A stretch of 15,151 nt of DNA, taken from the NCBI GenBank assembly GCA_910579075.1, contig CAJTSV010000092.1, forward strand, positions 1 through 15,151, given 5' to 3'. The notes under the pieces are model-generated. The model saw nothing but the letters and a program-made list of their open reading frames with translations. It was not told the origin of the DNA and searched no databases. Every line of letters starts with the position of its first letter. The stretch's first letter is position 1. This DNA comes from an uncultured Eubacterium sp. Lineage in GTDB: Bacteria; Bacillota; Clostridia; Lachnospirales; Lachnospiraceae. Below are positions 1 through 6,759 of this stretch, piece after piece. A program made the position numbers and the translations under genes.

Positions 1-28
1 TTTTTGTGGTAAAAGCGGGACAGGGATG

Positions 29-826
29 TCAGCAAAAGCGGTGGAACGCTTTTTCCAGGCGGCTTAACAGCAGGTACAGGGCCATGGCGGTGATGCACAG
101 AATCAGGATGGAGAGGATGACCCAGTCCATTTTAAATACCTGGCTTCCATAAATAATCAGGTACCCAAGCCCGCGCTTTGCAGCAATAAACTCCCCGATA
201 ATCACGCCGACAAGGCACAGCCCGATATTGACCTTCATAATGCTGAACAGGTTCGGCACATTGGCTGGCAGGATGACTTTATACAGGGCATCGCGGCTCG
301 TTCCGTTTAACGTATAGATCAGCTTGATTTTCTCCGCGTCCACTTCCTGAAATCCCGTATACAGGCTTAAAACAGAGCCAAATACCGCGACCGACATGCC
401 GGTCAGGATAATGGTTTTGTAATTGGCACCCAGCCATACAATCAGCAGCGGGGCAAGGGCGGATTTTGGCAGGCTGTTTAACATGACCATGTAAGGCTCA
501 AGTATTCTGGAAAAGGTGCGGCTTTTCCACAGCAGCACGGCAAAGACCAGGCTGACGGCGATGACAAGCACAAAGCTGGCCAGTGTTTCAAACAGCGTAA
601 TGCCGATATGTCCCGGCAGGTCCTGGTTTTTCATCAGGTCTGCGAAGCAGCGTGCGAGCCTGGACGGGCTGCTGAAAATAAAGGAATTGATGATTTCCTG
701 CCTGGCACACAGCTCCCAGGCAGAAAGAAACAGCACGCATATCAGCACGCGCCACAGACGCACCTGACAGTTTGTGCGGCGCACGGATTTAAGATACAGC
801 TCCTGCGCGGAAAGTGTTTTCTTCAT
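29..826 (-). CDS. ABC transporter permease, NitT/TauT (SsuC-like) family
   Basis: This is the inner-membrane permease of an importer for a small organic or inorganic anion or a related compound; the substrate cannot be told from the sequence. The 265-residue protein has hydrophobic stretches near residues 25-40, 82-100, 123-157, 200-215 and 233-255, consistent with about six membrane segments. The cytoplasmic EAA-like loop that docks on the ATPase lies at about 160-190, with the typical 'LPANVPNL' ending. Length fits the SsuC/TauC/ThiX group. The start codon lies inside the upstream ATPase gene (38-base overlap), so the two are probably translationally coupled. No binding-protein gene is visible; it could lie beyond the left edge, where only 28 bases remain with no gene start. 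The family call is firm and the substrate unknown. Confidence 0.9.
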   Translation of the reverse strand: MKKTLSAQELYLKSVRRTNCQVRLWRVLICVLFLSAWELCARQEIINSFIFSSPSRLARCFADLMKNQDLPGHIGITLFETLASFVLVIAVSLVFAVLLWKSRTFSRILEPYMVMLNSLPKSALAPLLIVWLGANYKTIILTGMSVAVFGSVLSLYTGFQEVDAEKIKLIYTLNGTSRDALYKVILPANVPNLFSIMKVNIGLCLVGVIIGEFIAAKRGLGYLIIYGSQVFKMDWVILSILILCITAMALYLLLSRLEKAFHRFC

Positions 827-1586
827 CTGCGTTCATCTCCTTCCAGAGCAGATTGAAATAATCCCTAAATTCATTCGTATTGCGCCGTTCCAGGGCAGAT
901 AACTGTCTTGGAAAGGACGTTGTAATGATTTTTTTTATATGGCCCGGGCGCGTGCTGAGCACGAGAATCCGGTCTGCCAGGCTGACAGCCTCGGACAGGT
1001 CATGGGTGACCAGAATGGCGCTTTTGCCTTCTTTGCGGATAATGGAGCCGATATCGTCTGCGGTGCTGAGCCTTGTCTGATAATCAAGGGCAGAAAAAGG
1101 CTCATCTAAAAGCAGCAGTTCGGGTTTCAGCACCAGGGTGCGGATGAGCGCAGCGCGCTGGCGCATGCCGCCGGATAATTCCGACGGTTTTTTGTGCCGG
1201 AAGTCGTGCAGGCCGTATTTGCGCAGCAGCTCGGATGCATATGCTTTTGTCTGCGGTGTCAGTTTTTTCTGTATTTCCAGTCCGAGATAAATATTTTTTT
1301 CAATGGTGCGCCAGTCAAATAAGTGGTCTTTCTGCAGCATGTAGCCAATGGAACAGGCGCTGTTTTTTTCAAGCGGCTTTTCATGAAACAGGATGGTTCC
1401 CTGCTCCGGCCGGGCCAGATGGCTGATGAGGTTTAACAGCGTGGATTTCCCGCAGCCGCTCGGGCCTGTGATGGCGGCAAATTCGCCGGCGTCCAGGGAA
1501 AAGCTGATATCGGATAAAGCGGGAGTTTCCCCGTCTGTGGAATGGTAGGAATACGATACCTGTCGAAATTCCAGAAGATGGCTCAT
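789..1586 (-). CDS. ABC transporter ATP-binding protein, NitT/TauT (SsuB-like) family
   Basis: This is the ATPase that powers the permease encoded just downstream. All nucleotide-binding motifs are intact in the 265-residue protein: Walker A GPSGCGKST at 41-49, Q-loop glutamine at 85, signature LSGGM at 137-141, Walker B LLLLDEP with D161 and E162, and the switch histidine in LVTHD at 195. The order and the 'MLQKDHLFDW' Q-loop context match the SsuB/TauB/NrtD group. A strong ribosome binding site (GGAGG, about 7 bases before the ATG) fixes the start. It is the first gene of a minus-strand operon diverging from queH. No TPP-like or other riboswitch was recognised in its leader. The family call is firm; the substrate is unassigned. 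Confidence 0.95.
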   Translation of the reverse strand: MSHLLEFRQVSYSYHSTDGETPALSDISFSLDAGEFAAITGPSGCGKSTLLNLISHLARPEQGTILFHEKPLEKNSACSIGYMLQKDHLFDWRTIEKNIYLGLEIQKKLTPQTKAYASELLRKYGLHDFRHKKPSELSGGMRQRAALIRTLVLKPELLLLDEPFSALDYQTRLSTADDIGSIIRKEGKSAILVTHDLSEAVSLADRILVLSTRPGHIKKIITTSFPRQLSALERRNTNEFRDYFNLLWKEMNADEENTFRAGAVS

Positions 1587-1673
1587 ATAGGTTCCTCCAA
1601 AAATGAAAAGTATGTAAGCAGACAGGGCTTTTTTGGAACCGGTGCTGCAGAGTTTGAACGTTTCATACTATCA

Positions 1674-1701
1674 TATGGAAAAACGGGAAATACGTTCCAT
1701 A
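1674..1701. promoter_or_regulatory. inverted repeat, possible operator between the ABC operon and queH
   Basis: TATGGAA at 1674-1680 and TTCCATA at 1695-1701 form a perfect 7-bp inverted repeat with a 14-base spacer. It sits directly upstream of the queH -35 element and in the leader of the divergent ABC operon. On the minus strand the left half overlaps a TATGAT sequence that could be the -10 of the ABC promoter, though no good -35 is visible. The position suits a repressor or activator site, but no known binding consensus was recognised. Confidence 0.35.
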
Positions 1702-1704
1702 AAC

Positions 1705-1733
1705 TTGCAAAACGGCCCTGTGCGTGTTAAGAT
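1705..1733 (+). promoter_or_regulatory. probable promoter for queH
   Basis: TTGCAA (1705-1710) and TAAGAT (1728-1733) are separated by 17 bases, and a TG one base before the -10 gives an extended -10. Each hexamer matches consensus at four of six positions. The distance to the queH start at 1796 leaves a leader of about 55 bases. Confidence 0.5.
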
Positions 1734-1795
1734 GTAATTCGCAGTGCTGCGTCAGCCAGGCTGGATGGCAGCGGGGAAAGGACGGGCAGAAAGCC

Positions 1796-2416
1796 ATGAA
1801 TAAGCGCAATTATCAAAAGGAGCTGGAAAAGACCATAGCTTTTCACACAGGCCGCGGGGAAGTGCCGTCTCTTTTGCTGCACAGCTGCTGTGCACCCTGC
1901 AGCAGTTATGTGCTGGAGTATCTGTCGGAATATTTTAAAATTACGGTGTTATATTATAACCCCAATATTTACCCGCAGGAGGAATATGCCTGCAGGGTCC
2001 TTGAGCAGCAGCAGTTTCTCCGGAAATTCCCATTGAAATATGAGACAGCGTTTATCGAAGGGGACTATGATACCGGGCGCTTTTACCAGATGGCAAAGGG
2101 CATGGAAGACCTGCCGGAAGGCGGGGAGCGCTGTTTTGCGTGTTATGAGATGCGGCTTCGGGAAGCAGCCGGGTATGCCAGACGGCTGGGGATGGATTAT
2201 TTTACGACGACGCTTTCCATCAGCCCGTTAAAGGATGCGCAGAAGCTCAATGACATTGGCGGACGCCTGGCAGGGGAGTATGGCGTGAAATACCTGTATT
2301 CGGATTTTAAGAAAAACAACGGGTACCTGCGCTCGATACAGCTGTCGAAGGAATACGGCATGTACCGGCAGGATTACTGCGGGTGCGTATTTTCCATGCG
2401 AAGCAGGGAGAAATGA
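1796..2416 (+). CDS. queH: epoxyqueuosine reductase QueH
   Basis: QueH catalyses the last step of queuosine synthesis, reducing epoxyqueuosine in the wobble position of tRNAs with GUN anticodons. It is the non-cobalamin alternative to QueG. The 206-residue protein carries the family's conserved cysteines: HSCCAPC (C31, C32, C35), ERCFAC (C113, C116) and YCGC (C195, C197). Family members use such cysteines to hold an Fe-S cluster and an adjacent iron. The reading frame is open from 1724, but the ATG at 1796 is preferred: it has a purine-rich GGGGAAAGGA upstream, the family alignment starts there, and the extra 24 residues look random. No other queuosine gene is nearby. Assignment is firm. Confidence 0.92.
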   Translation: MNKRNYQKELEKTIAFHTGRGEVPSLLLHSCCAPCSSYVLEYLSEYFKITVLYYNPNIYPQEEYACRVLEQQQFLRKFPLKYETAFIEGDYDTGRFYQMAKGMEDLPEGGERCFACYEMRLREAAGYARRLGMDYFTTTLSISPLKDAQKLNDIGGRLAGEYGVKYLYSDFKKNNGYLRSIQLSKEYGMYRQDYCGCVFSMRSREK

Positions 2417-2452
2417 AAACACGCTCTAGAACACAGCAGCTTTGGAATATAC

Positions 2453-2477
2453 CGTTTTTATACAAAACGTTTTTATA
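2453..2477 (+). promoter_or_regulatory. tandem CGTTTTTATA repeat in the argH leader
   Basis: CGTTTTTATA occurs at 2453-2462 and again at 2468-2477, a 15-base period. The second copy overlaps the palindrome AAAACGTTTT at 2464-2473. The repeats end a few bases before the argH ribosome binding site. They could be a promoter -10 region or a regulator site such as an arginine repressor box, but they do not match the ArgR consensus well. No T-box element was recognised here. Confidence 0.3.
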
Positions 2478-2496
2478 GAAAAAGGAGGATTTTCAT

Positions 2497-3906
2497 ATGG
2501 CACAGTTATGGGGCGGACGCTTTACAAAAGAGACAGACAGGCTGGTTTACCAGTTTAATGCGTCCATTTCATTTGACCGCAGATTTGTAACACAGGATAT
2601 CGAGGGAAGCATGGCACACGTGCGGATGCTGGGAAAGCAGGGAATCCTGACACAGGAGGAAGCGGCGCAGATTACGGCAGAGCTGAAAAAAATACTGGCG
2701 GAAACCCAGGACGGGACGCTGGAAATTTCAGAGGAATATGAGGATATTCACAGCTTTGTGGAAGCTGTCCTGATTCAGAGGATAGGCGATACCGGCAAAA
2801 AGCTGCATACCGGAAGGAGCCGCAATGACCAGGTGGCGCTCGATATGCGGATGTATACGCGTGAGCAGGTGCAGCAGACGGATGCGCTGTTAAAGGAGCT
2901 GCTGGAGGCGGTTTTAGCGGTTATGAAAGCGCATACGCAGACGATTATGCCGGGATTTACACATTTGCAGAAGGCACAGCCGGTTACGCTGGCGCATCAT
3001 ATGGGGGCTTATTTTGAAATGTTTAAGCGTGACCGCCTTCGGATGCGTGATATTTATGAGCGCATGAATTACTGCCCGTTAGGCAGCGGAGCGCTGGCAG
3101 GCACGACTTATCCGTTAGACCGTGCAGATACGGCGCAGGCACTCGGCTTTTACGGGCCGATGCTAAACAGCATGGACGGCGTGTCAGACAGGGATTACCT
3201 GATTGAATTTTTATCCGCGCTCTGCACGGTTATGATGCATTTAAGCCGGTTCAGCGAGGAAATCATTATCTGGAATTCCAACGAATACCAGTTTGTGGAA
3301 ATCGACGATGCCTACAGCACGGGCAGCAGCATTATGCCGCAGAAGAAAAACCCGGACATCGCAGAGCTTGTGCGCGGCAAGACCGGACGCGTGTATGGGG
3401 CGCTGCTTTCGCTGCTGACAGCGATGAAGGGGCTTCCTCTGGCGTATAACAAAGACATGCAGGAGGACAAGGAACTGACCTTTGATGCGATTGATACGGC
3501 AAAGGGCTGCCTGGCCTTGTTTCGCGGCATGCTTTCAACCATCCGTTTCCGGAAAGAGCGGATGCGGGAAAGCGCAGCGCTTGGATTTACCAATGCGACG
3601 GATGCCGCAGATTATCTGGTAAACCACGGCGTGCCGTTTCGGGATGCGCATGGGATTGTCGGGAAAATCGTGCTGTACTGCATTGAGAAAAATATCGCGA
3701 TTGACGAGATGTCCCTGGATGAATTTAAGAGCATCAGCCCGGTATTTGAAGAAGATATTTACGAGGCCATTTCCATGGAAGCCTGCGTCAATAAACGCCT
3801 GACCATCGGCGCGCCGGGAAAAGAAGCCATGGAGCAGGTGATTGCGCTGGAAGAAGCATACCTGGCACAGTCCGCGTTTCCGCAGGCGGGGCAGCGGGAA
3901 CAGTAA
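2497..3906 (+). CDS. argH: argininosuccinate lyase
   Basis: ArgH splits argininosuccinate into arginine and fumarate, the final step of arginine synthesis, in the cytoplasm as a homotetramer. The 469-residue length is typical. Hallmarks are the N-terminal LWGGRF, the active-site segment LHTGRSRNDQVALD, the PGFTHLQKAQPV segment with a conserved histidine, and the fumarase/aspartase signature loop GSSIMPQKKNP at about 276-286. An AGGAGG site 7 bases before the ATG fixes the start. argG, its usual partner, is not in the window. The downstream gene asd serves a different amino-acid branch, so this is not an obvious arginine operon. Assignment is firm. Confidence 0.97.
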   Translation: MAQLWGGRFTKETDRLVYQFNASISFDRRFVTQDIEGSMAHVRMLGKQGILTQEEAAQITAELKKILAETQDGTLEISEEYEDIHSFVEAVLIQRIGDTGKKLHTGRSRNDQVALDMRMYTREQVQQTDALLKELLEAVLAVMKAHTQTIMPGFTHLQKAQPVTLAHHMGAYFEMFKRDRLRMRDIYERMNYCPLGSGALAGTTYPLDRADTAQALGFYGPMLNSMDGVSDRDYLIEFLSALCTVMMHLSRFSEEIIIWNSNEYQFVEIDDAYSTGSSIMPQKKNPDIAELVRGKTGRVYGALLSLLTAMKGLPLAYNKDMQEDKELTFDAIDTAKGCLALFRGMLSTIRFRKERMRESAALGFTNATDAADYLVNHGVPFRDAHGIVGKIVLYCIEKNIAIDEMSLDEFKSISPVFEEDIYEAISMEACVNKRLTIGAPGKEAMEQVIALEEAYLAQSAFPQAGQREQ

Positions 3907-3927
3907 CACTGATAATGAAATTTGTAC

Positions 3928-3956
3928 TTGCGTTTTTGTGATTCCTGTATTAATAT
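3928..3956 (+). promoter_or_regulatory. probable promoter for asd
   Basis: TTGCGT (3928-3933) and TAATAT (3951-3956) are separated by 17 bases in the AT-rich gap after argH. The -10 matches consensus at four of six positions and the -35 keeps the TTG core. It would give a leader of about 95 bases for asd. A small perfect hairpin, GCAGC-AGAC-GCTGC at 4019-4032, lies in that leader. No lysine riboswitch was recognised. Confidence 0.4.
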
Positions 3957-4058
3957 TATAAAATCAGTCATTTCAGCTTCACCAGATTCATCCGGGACAA
4001 AAGAAGCAGATGATGCGTGCAGCAGACGCTGCCAGACAGAGTATAAAGGAGAGCAGTT

Positions 4059-5147
4059 ATGAGTGAAAAATTAAAAGCCGCAATTCTGGGCGGAACGGGC
4101 ATGGTAGGACAGAGATTTATCGCCCTTTTGGAAAACCACCCATGGTTTGAGGTGACATCCATTGCAGCAAGCCCGCGCAGCGCAGGGCAGACTTATGAAG
4201 AAGCGGTGAAAGGCCGCTGGAAAATGGACACGCCGGTTCCGGAATCTGTAAAGAATATCATCGTAAAAAATGCCAGCGATGTGGAGCAGAACGCTTCGGA
4301 AGTGGATTTTGTATTTTCTGCTGTCGACATGACAAAAGAGGAAATCAGGCAAATCGAGGAAGCTTACGCGAAGACCGAGACTCCTGTCGTATCAAATAAC
4401 AGCGCGCACCGCTGGACGCCGGACGTGCCGATGGTCGTGCCGGAAATCAATCCGCAGCATATGGGGCTGATTGAGTATCAGAGAAAACGGCTTGGAACCG
4501 CGCGCGGGTTTGTTGCGGTAAAGCCAAACTGCTCGATTCAGGCTTATGCGCCGGCACTGACCGCATGGATGGAATATGAGCCATATGAAGCTGTGGTATC
4601 GACCTATCAGGCGATTTCCGGTGCGGGCAGGACCTTTGCAGACTGGCCGGAAATGCAGGGAAATATCATACCGTTTATCAGCGGGGAAGAAGAAAAGTCC
4701 GAACGGGAGCCGCTGCGCATCTGGGGAGAGCTGAAAAACGGCGTGATTGAGCCTGCCGCAGAGCCTGTGATTACAAGCCAGTGCATCCGCGTGCCGGTGT
4801 TAAACGGCCATACCGCTTCGGTATTTGTAAAATTCCGCAGGAAGGGACTGGAAAAAGAGCAGCTCATAGAAAAGCTGGTTCACTACAGCGGCCTGCCGCA
4901 GCAGCTGGGGCTTCCTTCAGCGCCAAAGCAGTTTATCCAGTATCTGGAAGACGATAACCGTCCGCAGATTGCGCTGGATGTGGATTTTGAAAACGGCATG
5001 GGAATCAGTGTCGGACGCATCCGCAGGGACAGCGTTTATGACTGGAAGTTTGTCGGATTGTCCCATAATACAGTCCGGGGTGCAGCAGGCGGTGCAGTTC
5101 TGTGTGCAGAGCTGTTAAAAGCCCAGGGCTATATTGCAAAAAAATAA
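4059..5147 (+). CDS. asd: aspartate-semialdehyde dehydrogenase, archaeal/fungal-type
   Basis: This enzyme reduces aspartyl phosphate to aspartate semialdehyde with NADPH, the branch point to lysine/diaminopimelate, threonine and methionine. The nucleotide-binding loop GGTGMVGQ is at 11-18, the catalytic cysteine is C158 in VKPNCSIQ, a substrate-binding arginine is R244, and the catalytic histidine is H251 in LNGHTASV. The 362-residue length, the 'PNCSIQAYAPAL' context and the long insertions match the archaeal/fungal-like branch rather than the E. coli or Bacillus type; that branch also occurs in clostridia. GGAG at 4048-4051 supports the start. Assignment is firm. Confidence 0.95.
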   Translation: MSEKLKAAILGGTGMVGQRFIALLENHPWFEVTSIAASPRSAGQTYEEAVKGRWKMDTPVPESVKNIIVKNASDVEQNASEVDFVFSAVDMTKEEIRQIEEAYAKTETPVVSNNSAHRWTPDVPMVVPEINPQHMGLIEYQRKRLGTARGFVAVKPNCSIQAYAPALTAWMEYEPYEAVVSTYQAISGAGRTFADWPEMQGNIIPFISGEEEKSEREPLRIWGELKNGVIEPAAEPVITSQCIRVPVLNGHTASVFVKFRRKGLEKEQLIEKLVHYSGLPQQLGLPSAPKQFIQYLEDDNRPQIALDVDFENGMGISVGRIRRDSVYDWKFVGLSHNTVRGAAGGAVLCAELLKAQGYIAKK

Positions 5148-5152
5148 AGACG

Positions 5153-5171
5153 GGCAGCTTTTTGGGCTGCC
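5153..5171 (+). terminator. hairpin after asd, weak terminator candidate
   Basis: GGCAGC at 5153-5158 and GCTGCC at 5166-5171 form a perfect 6-bp stem with a 7-base loop, 5 bases past the asd stop codon. No T-tract follows on the plus strand, so termination would be inefficient. On the minus strand the stem is followed by a moderately T-rich run. A near-consensus promoter begins four bases later. Confidence 0.35.
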
Positions 5172-5174
5172 ATC

Positions 5175-5203
5175 TTGAAAAGAAAGTTAAAATGTGATAT
5201 GAT
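5175..5203 (+). promoter_or_regulatory. near-consensus promoter for the AAA/DUF234 gene
   Basis: TTGAAA (5175-5180) and TATGAT (5198-5203) are separated by exactly 17 bases, with an A-rich spacer. This is the best sigma-A-type promoter in the window. It predicts transcription from about 5210, giving a leader of about 55 bases before the start codon at 5267. Confidence 0.65.
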
Positions 5204-5266
5204 TTTTTTACTTTTTAAATCTTTGTGAAAGCTCAGTGATGCAAATCAATGCAATAGGAGAAAGCC

Positions 5267-6628
5267 ATGGTAATACGACATACGGAATTAAAAAAAATCG
5301 AGCAGCTGTACGACGAGAATGGAAACCAGCTGGTCGTGCTCTATGGGCGGGAAGGATGCGATAAGGAAGCCTTTATCAGGATGTTCTGCAAAGGAAAGAA
5401 ATTTTTCTATTACCGGGCACGCAGGGCTTCCCAGCAGGAGCAGTGCATGCAGTTTGCGCGTGAAATTGAAAAGCAGTATGACGTGAGCCTTTCCAAAAAT
5501 AATTACAGTGAGTTTTTTAACCGCATCCGCAGCGGGAGCGCCAGCAAGCTGGTCGTGATTGTGGATGAATTCCAGTTTATCGCAAAGCGCGATGAGGAGT
5601 TTTTCAAGGCGGTTTTGAAGTTAAAGGCAAAGAAATTATATCCGGGGCCGGTGCTGATTGTACTGGCCAGTTCTTCGGTTGCGTGGGTGGAGCAGGAGCT
5701 GGCCGGAAAGCTTGGCGACGGCATGAAAAAGGTAGACGCGAGCATCAAGCTGGATGATTTGAAATTCATCGATATGGTGCGGTCTTACCCGGAATATACG
5801 GTCAGCGACTGTGTCAAGGCATACGGCATTTTAGGCGGTGTTTCTTCCTATATGAATCGGTGGAATTCCAAGAAGGATATCCGCACGAATGTGTGCCGCA
5901 ATATTCTTTCGCCAAACGGCTATCTGTTTGCAGAAGCGGAGCGTTTTATCGGAAGCGAGCTGCGGGAGCTGGCGATTTATGATACGATACTGGCTGCCAT
6001 TGCAGCCGGGCATCACAAGCTGAATGACCTGTTTAATGAAACCGGATTTTCCAGGGCAAAAATCAGTGTCTATATGAAAAACCTTGCGGCGTTTGAAGTC
6101 ATTGAAAAAGTGAATTCGTTCGAGACCGGCGGGTGGGAAAATGCGCAGAAGGGAATTTACCAGATTCGCAGCAATTATGTGAACTTCTGGTTCCGGTTTG
6201 TCTATCCGCATCTTTCCGACCTGTATATGATGACACCGGAAGATTTTTATGACGCATATATTGCGGATGAGCTGGACGACTATATGAGCCGGTATTTTGT
6301 GCAGGTCTGCATGGAATATTTAGGGCTGCTGAACATGGTAGACAAGCTTCCGATTCAGATACATAAAACAGGCACATGGGTCGGCAAGACCGGGAATATT
6401 GATATTATTGCACAGGATTCTGCCAGAAACAACCTGATAGGGCTGTGCAACTGGTCCAAACCGGAGCTGACTTACGCCATGTGCGAAAAGCTGTTTGATA
6501 CAATGAAAAAGGCAAAGCTGAAATCGGAGCATTATTACCTGTTTTCGGCAAAAAGCTTTGACCAGAAGCTGCTGGACGAAGCGGAAGAAGACAAGCGTCT
6601 TGTCCTTGTAGACATGACGCAGCTGTAA
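5267..6628 (+). CDS. AAA+ ATPase/DUF234-family protein with degenerate active sites
   Basis: The 453-residue protein has the layout of the archaeal-type ATPase_2 plus DUF234 family: N-terminal P-loop domain (about 1-195, ending in the family's 'YGILGGVSSYMNRW'), a winged-helix region (about 235-300) and a C-terminal DUF234 domain with a PD-(D/E)xK-nuclease-like fold (about 305-453). The Walker A position reads GREGCDKE at 27-34: G27 and K33 remain, but the expected GK[ST] is D32-K33-E34. Walker B looks intact (LVVIVDE, D100-E101). In DUF234 the usual acidic-x-lysine pair, as in 'GECKW', reads GLCNW (392-396), while D379 of 'NIDII' is kept. Nucleotide and nuclease activity may both be lost, or the protein may act as a binding or regulatory factor. 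Family biology is poorly known. The start is supported by AGGAGA about 7 bases upstream. Confidence 0.8.
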   Translation: MVIRHTELKKIEQLYDENGNQLVVLYGREGCDKEAFIRMFCKGKKFFYYRARRASQQEQCMQFAREIEKQYDVSLSKNNYSEFFNRIRSGSASKLVVIVDEFQFIAKRDEEFFKAVLKLKAKKLYPGPVLIVLASSSVAWVEQELAGKLGDGMKKVDASIKLDDLKFIDMVRSYPEYTVSDCVKAYGILGGVSSYMNRWNSKKDIRTNVCRNILSPNGYLFAEAERFIGSELRELAIYDTILAAIAAGHHKLNDLFNETGFSRAKISVYMKNLAAFEVIEKVNSFETGGWENAQKGIYQIRSNYVNFWFRFVYPHLSDLYMMTPEDFYDAYIADELDDYMSRYFVQVCMEYLGLLNMVDKLPIQIHKTGTWVGKTGNIDIIAQDSARNNLIGLCNWSKPELTYAMCEKLFDTMKKAKLKSEHYYLFSAKSFDQKLLDEAEEDKRLVLVDMTQL

Positions 6629-6699
6629 GGGGCGGCCGTGAAGGCAGCGGGTGCTTTTCCCGGACAGGGAATATAAGAACGGTTACAAAGGGAATGGGA

Positions 6700-6732
6700 T
6701 TGCGGGAGATTTGATTGGTTTCCTGTAATCTC
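6700..6732 (+). promoter_or_regulatory. possible promoter and dyad before topB
   Basis: TTGCGG (6700-6705) and TGTAAT (6724-6729) are 18 bases apart. A perfect 6-bp inverted repeat, GAGATT at 6706-6711 and AATCTC at 6727-6732, overlaps them. The -10 is good and the -35 poor. The gap from 6629 to 6759 otherwise shows only a weak CGGG/CCCG stem. Confidence 0.3.
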
Positions 6733-6759
6733 ATTCTTGGTTTTGGACGAGGAGAATAT

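Noticed and set aside
1587..1795. Possible TPP or other riboswitch before the ABC operon
   Set aside because: No TPP-box conserved segments were found on the minus strand, so a thiamine-precursor role for the transporter is not supported.
3907..4058. Possible lysine riboswitch before asd
   Set aside because: The 152-base gap is too short for the usual lysine riboswitch plus expression platform and shows no recognisable core; only a small hairpin and a promoter-like pair are visible.
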